Of a stretch of DNA of 64,000 nucleotides, positions 62,170 through 64,000 are shown one piece after another. Position numbers and translations under genes: made by a program. Below the pieces are notes generated by a model that was not told the DNA's origin, ran no database searches, and saw only the letters and a list, made by a program, of their open reading frames with translations. This DNA is from Aldehydirespirator sp963667505 (GTDB lineage: Bacteria > Actinomycetota > Acidimicrobiia > Acidimicrobiales > Aldehydirespiratoraceae). Within the stretch, counting starts at the first letter, position 1. Every line of letters starts with the position of its first letter. The stretch is from NCBI GenBank assembly GCA_963667505.2, contig OY763490.2:3038001-3102000 (forward strand), in the 5' to 3' direction.

Positions 62170-64000
62170 TCACGGCCACCCCACCGGTTCGGCGTGCCGT
62201 GGGGCTTCGACCTCGCGGTCGCGGCCACTCCGCCGGTTCGGCGTGCCGTGGGGCTCCGGGCCTTCCCGACGACCCCACCAGTCGGTGAGCGCCACCGCGG
62301 CTAGCACCACCAGCGCGACCTCGGCCGGCGCCCGCAGGCGCACCAGCCCGTAGAACGCTGCGGCCACCACGGTGGTCTGCACGAACGGCGTCGCCAGCAT
62401 CCAGGCCTCCGGGCGCCGACCCGAACGCCGCAAGAGCCACCAGCCGCAGGCCGCGACGGGCAGCAGAACCCCATAGCCCGCCAGTGCCAGCAGCGACGCC
62501 CATACCTCGCGCCCCTCGCCCTGGTTCCAGTCGACCATCTGCAGCGGGCGGTAGACGCTCCACACCCGGCCGACCCGGGCCGCCACCACCGCGGGCAGAC
62601 GGTCGACGTTGTCGAAGGCGTAGTCCGCCGCCTCCCGGAGATGCACGGCCGACGCCTCGCTCTGGTCGAGGCCCGACACGTCCACCGTGCGCTCGACGTG
62701 CTCCAGCGTCCAGAACCCGATGGCGCCGCCGCCGTATGTCTGCGGATTGTTGGCTCCGGCCAGTGTGAGCCCGACGTTGGTGGACATCAACACCGGCTCG
62801 TTGAAACGCACCAGGTTGGGAATCACCCAAGGGGCCAGCAGCACCGCCGTCAACGCGGCTGCGGCCCCGAGGCGCAGCAGCCGTTGGCGCCATTCTCGGC
62901 AGGCCGCCATGATCACGGGCAGGACCAGAAGAGGCGCCAGCAGCAGCATCTCCGATCGGGCCAAGGTCGCCACTGCGACCCAGACCCCGACGCCAGCCGC
63001 TCCGGCGGTCGTCGGATGCCGCCGGAAGCGCACCGCGGCCAGCAGGGTCCCGGCCACCGCCAGCACTGTCAGCGTTTCGGACATCACCAGCCCGTCGTTC
63101 ACCCAGAGCCCCGCGTAGACGGCCGCCAGCAGAGCCGCGGCCAGCCCTGCCCGGTTGCCGCCGACGGCGCGGCCCAGCAGCCCCACCAGCACCACCGCGG
63201 CGACGCCCACAGCGGCCATGGTGAGGCGCTGGCCCAGGACGTGGGTGCCCGGACTGCCCGGCAGCAGGCCGGCGACGGACGCGACCAGAGCGGTCAAGGG
63301 CGGATGGTCTGCGGCGGGAGGGGCCGAGGTGATCGCTTCAGGGCCCATGAGGTGGTGCCAGGGAACCACGAAGCCGTGGCCGTCGGCGATCGCGTCTCCG
63401 GCCAGGGCGTAGTAGAATTGATCGCCGGGCGACACCGATCCAGGATCGAGTGACTCGTTGCGCTTGGCGCCGAGCACGTACCCGAGCCGAACCGCGGCAG
63501 CCAGGCCGGCGATCACGCCCAGATGGAACCGGAACGACGCGGCCCCCCATCGCTCGGCCAGACGCTGGACGGCGGCCTCCAGGGCAGTCGAATCTCGGAC
63601 CGGCCTGCGAACGAGCCTCGCCGCGGCCTGTCCCGGCCGCTCCACCAGCCAGAAGCTCGCCGCGGCCACGACCAGTGTGGGGACTCCGGCCGCCACGACC
63701 AGGGCGGCGAAACGGCTGTCGAGCGGACCGACGAGCCCGCTCCAGCCCAGGGCGGCGTCGAACCATTCGGCGCGGACCGTGGCGTCCCAAAGCCGCTGGA
63801 CCGCCCGCTCCGCCGGTTGCCACTCATGCACGATGAACACCATGTGCCACAGGTACACCGAGTAGGAGATGCGGCCCAGCCCGGTGAGGATCCGGCCGGA
63901 GGCGACGCGGCGGACGAGCCCGCGGCCCGGGCCGCCGTCACCTGCGCCCGCGCCGAACACGAGCGGGAACAGCAGCGCGAGACCGATGGCTCCGTAGAGG
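62170..64000 (-). CDS. acyltransferase-3 / GT-C glycosyltransferase fusion, partial
   Basis: At least 610 codons, open through the right edge, so the N-terminus is missing. The visible N-terminal about 130 residues are the end of an acyltransferase-3 (OafA-like) domain: GRISYSVYLWHMVFIVHEW and FWLVERPGQAAARL. Then a GT-C domain starts (LGYVLGAKRNESLDPGSVSPGDQFYYALAGDAIADGHGF with the acidic loop, HPPLTALVASVAG, YAGLWVNDGLVMSETLTV), paralogous to the two glycosyltransferases at 57-60 kb. The protein may add both a sugar and an O-acyl group. Its last codons are tandemly duplicated. Confidence 0.75.
   Translation of the reverse strand, partial: LYGAIGLALLFPLVFGAGAGDGGPGRGLVRRVASGRILTGLGRISYSVYLWHMVFIVHEWQPAERAVQRLWDATVRAEWFDAALGWSGLVGPLDSRFAALVVAAGVPTLVVAAASFWLVERPGQAAARLVRRPVRDSTALEAAVQRLAERWGAASFRFHLGVIAGLAAAVRLGYVLGAKRNESLDPGSVSPGDQFYYALAGDAIADGHGFVVPWHHLMGPEAITSAPPAADHPPLTALVASVAGLLPGSPGTHVLGQRLTMAAVGVAAVVLVGLLGRAVGGNRAGLAAALLAAVYAGLWVNDGLVMSETLTVLAVAGTLLAAVRFRRHPTTAGAAGVGVWVAVATLARSEMLLLAPLLVLPVIMAACREWRQRLLRLGAAAALTAVLLAPWVIPNLVRFNEPVLMSTNVGLTLAGANNPQTYGGGAIGFWTLEHVERTVDVSGLDQSEASAVHLREAADYAFDNVDRLPAVVAARVGRVWSVYRPLQMVDWNQGEGREVWASLLALAGYGVLLPVAACGWWLLRRSGRRPEAWMLATPFVQTTVVAAAFYGLVRLRAPAEVALVVLAAVALTDWWGRREGPEPHGTPNRRSGRDREVEAPRHAEPVGWP
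62171..62256. repeat. tandem duplication at the end of the fusion gene
   Basis: Two imperfect copies (62171-62207 and 62220-62256) with a 49-bp period; 23 bp are identical. 49 is not a multiple of three, so the duplicated part is read in two frames at the C-terminus of the fusion protein. Confidence 0.75.

Overview
The window is uniformly G+C-rich and densely coded, and it looks like the chromosome of a high-G+C actinobacterium, most plausibly of the Acidimicrobiia type. The grounds are a dnaK-grpE-dnaJ-hspR-clpB cluster with a MerR-family HspR, a clpS-DUF2017 pair, a PASTA-domain Ser/Thr kinase beside a PP2C phosphatase, an actinobacterial oligoribonuclease, a caa3-type oxidase operon with divergent ctaB/ctaA, frequent GTG starts and many 1-4 nt start/stop overlaps. 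The lineage is an inference from gene content; no rRNA is present.

Layout. 1-9 kb is housekeeping: aspartate kinase (cut by the left edge), a degenerate RsbW-like protein, dUTPase, oligoribonuclease, an MBL-fold hydrolase, a TlpA-like thioredoxin with a CcdA-like membrane partner, a poly-gamma-glutamate-hydrolase-like protein, PdxH, a methyltransferase and SerRS. A KamA-family radical SAM protein follows at 9.2-10.7 kb. From 21.3 kb down to 10.7 kb on the minus strand lies one long respiratory gene string: ctaB, a subunit-I-like protein without any metal-binding histidine, a subunit-III-like protein, a subunit-IV-like protein, ctaC (with fused cytochrome c), ctaD, ctaE, a 26-codon leader ORF, ctaF, ctaG and finally a full-length sterol-C24-methyltransferase homologue. 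ctaA, clpS, a 12-codon bridging ORF and DUF2017 diverge from it. 23-32 kb is accessory: Rieske oxygenase, P450, MMPL/RND transporter, a GPP34-P450 fusion on the opposite strand, tRNA-Glu/Asp/Phe and a third P450. After an AT-rich island come a DeoR-type regulator, ilvD, an ACT-malic enzyme, a small unknown protein, purB and purA. 40-47 kb is the chaperone cluster, with a SigR/SigH-like promoter (GGAAT-N18-GTT) in front of dnaK, divergent from phosphoglycerate mutase. Then come a membrane Fe-S oxidoreductase, a glutamine amidotransferase, pknB and the PP2C phosphatase, and tRNA-Leu. The right end (54-64 kb) is an envelope-glycan cluster: GNAT-like protein, MBL protein, three paralogous GT-C membrane glycosyltransferases (one fused to an acyltransferase-3 domain and cut by the right edge), a deacetylase-methyltransferase fusion and a DUF2304 protein.

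Most unusual points: (i) the histidine-less subunit I homologue with a degraded subunit III next to an intact caa3 oxidase; (ii) a sterol methyltransferase at the end of the same operon, with a Rieske oxygenase, P450s and an RND exporter nearby; (iii) the GPP34-P450 fusion; (iv) short tandem duplications that repeatedly sit on start or stop codons, including leader ORFs made of repeated start sites, and a 53-bp dispersed repeat found in front of two unrelated respiratory genes in the same orientation and reading frame.
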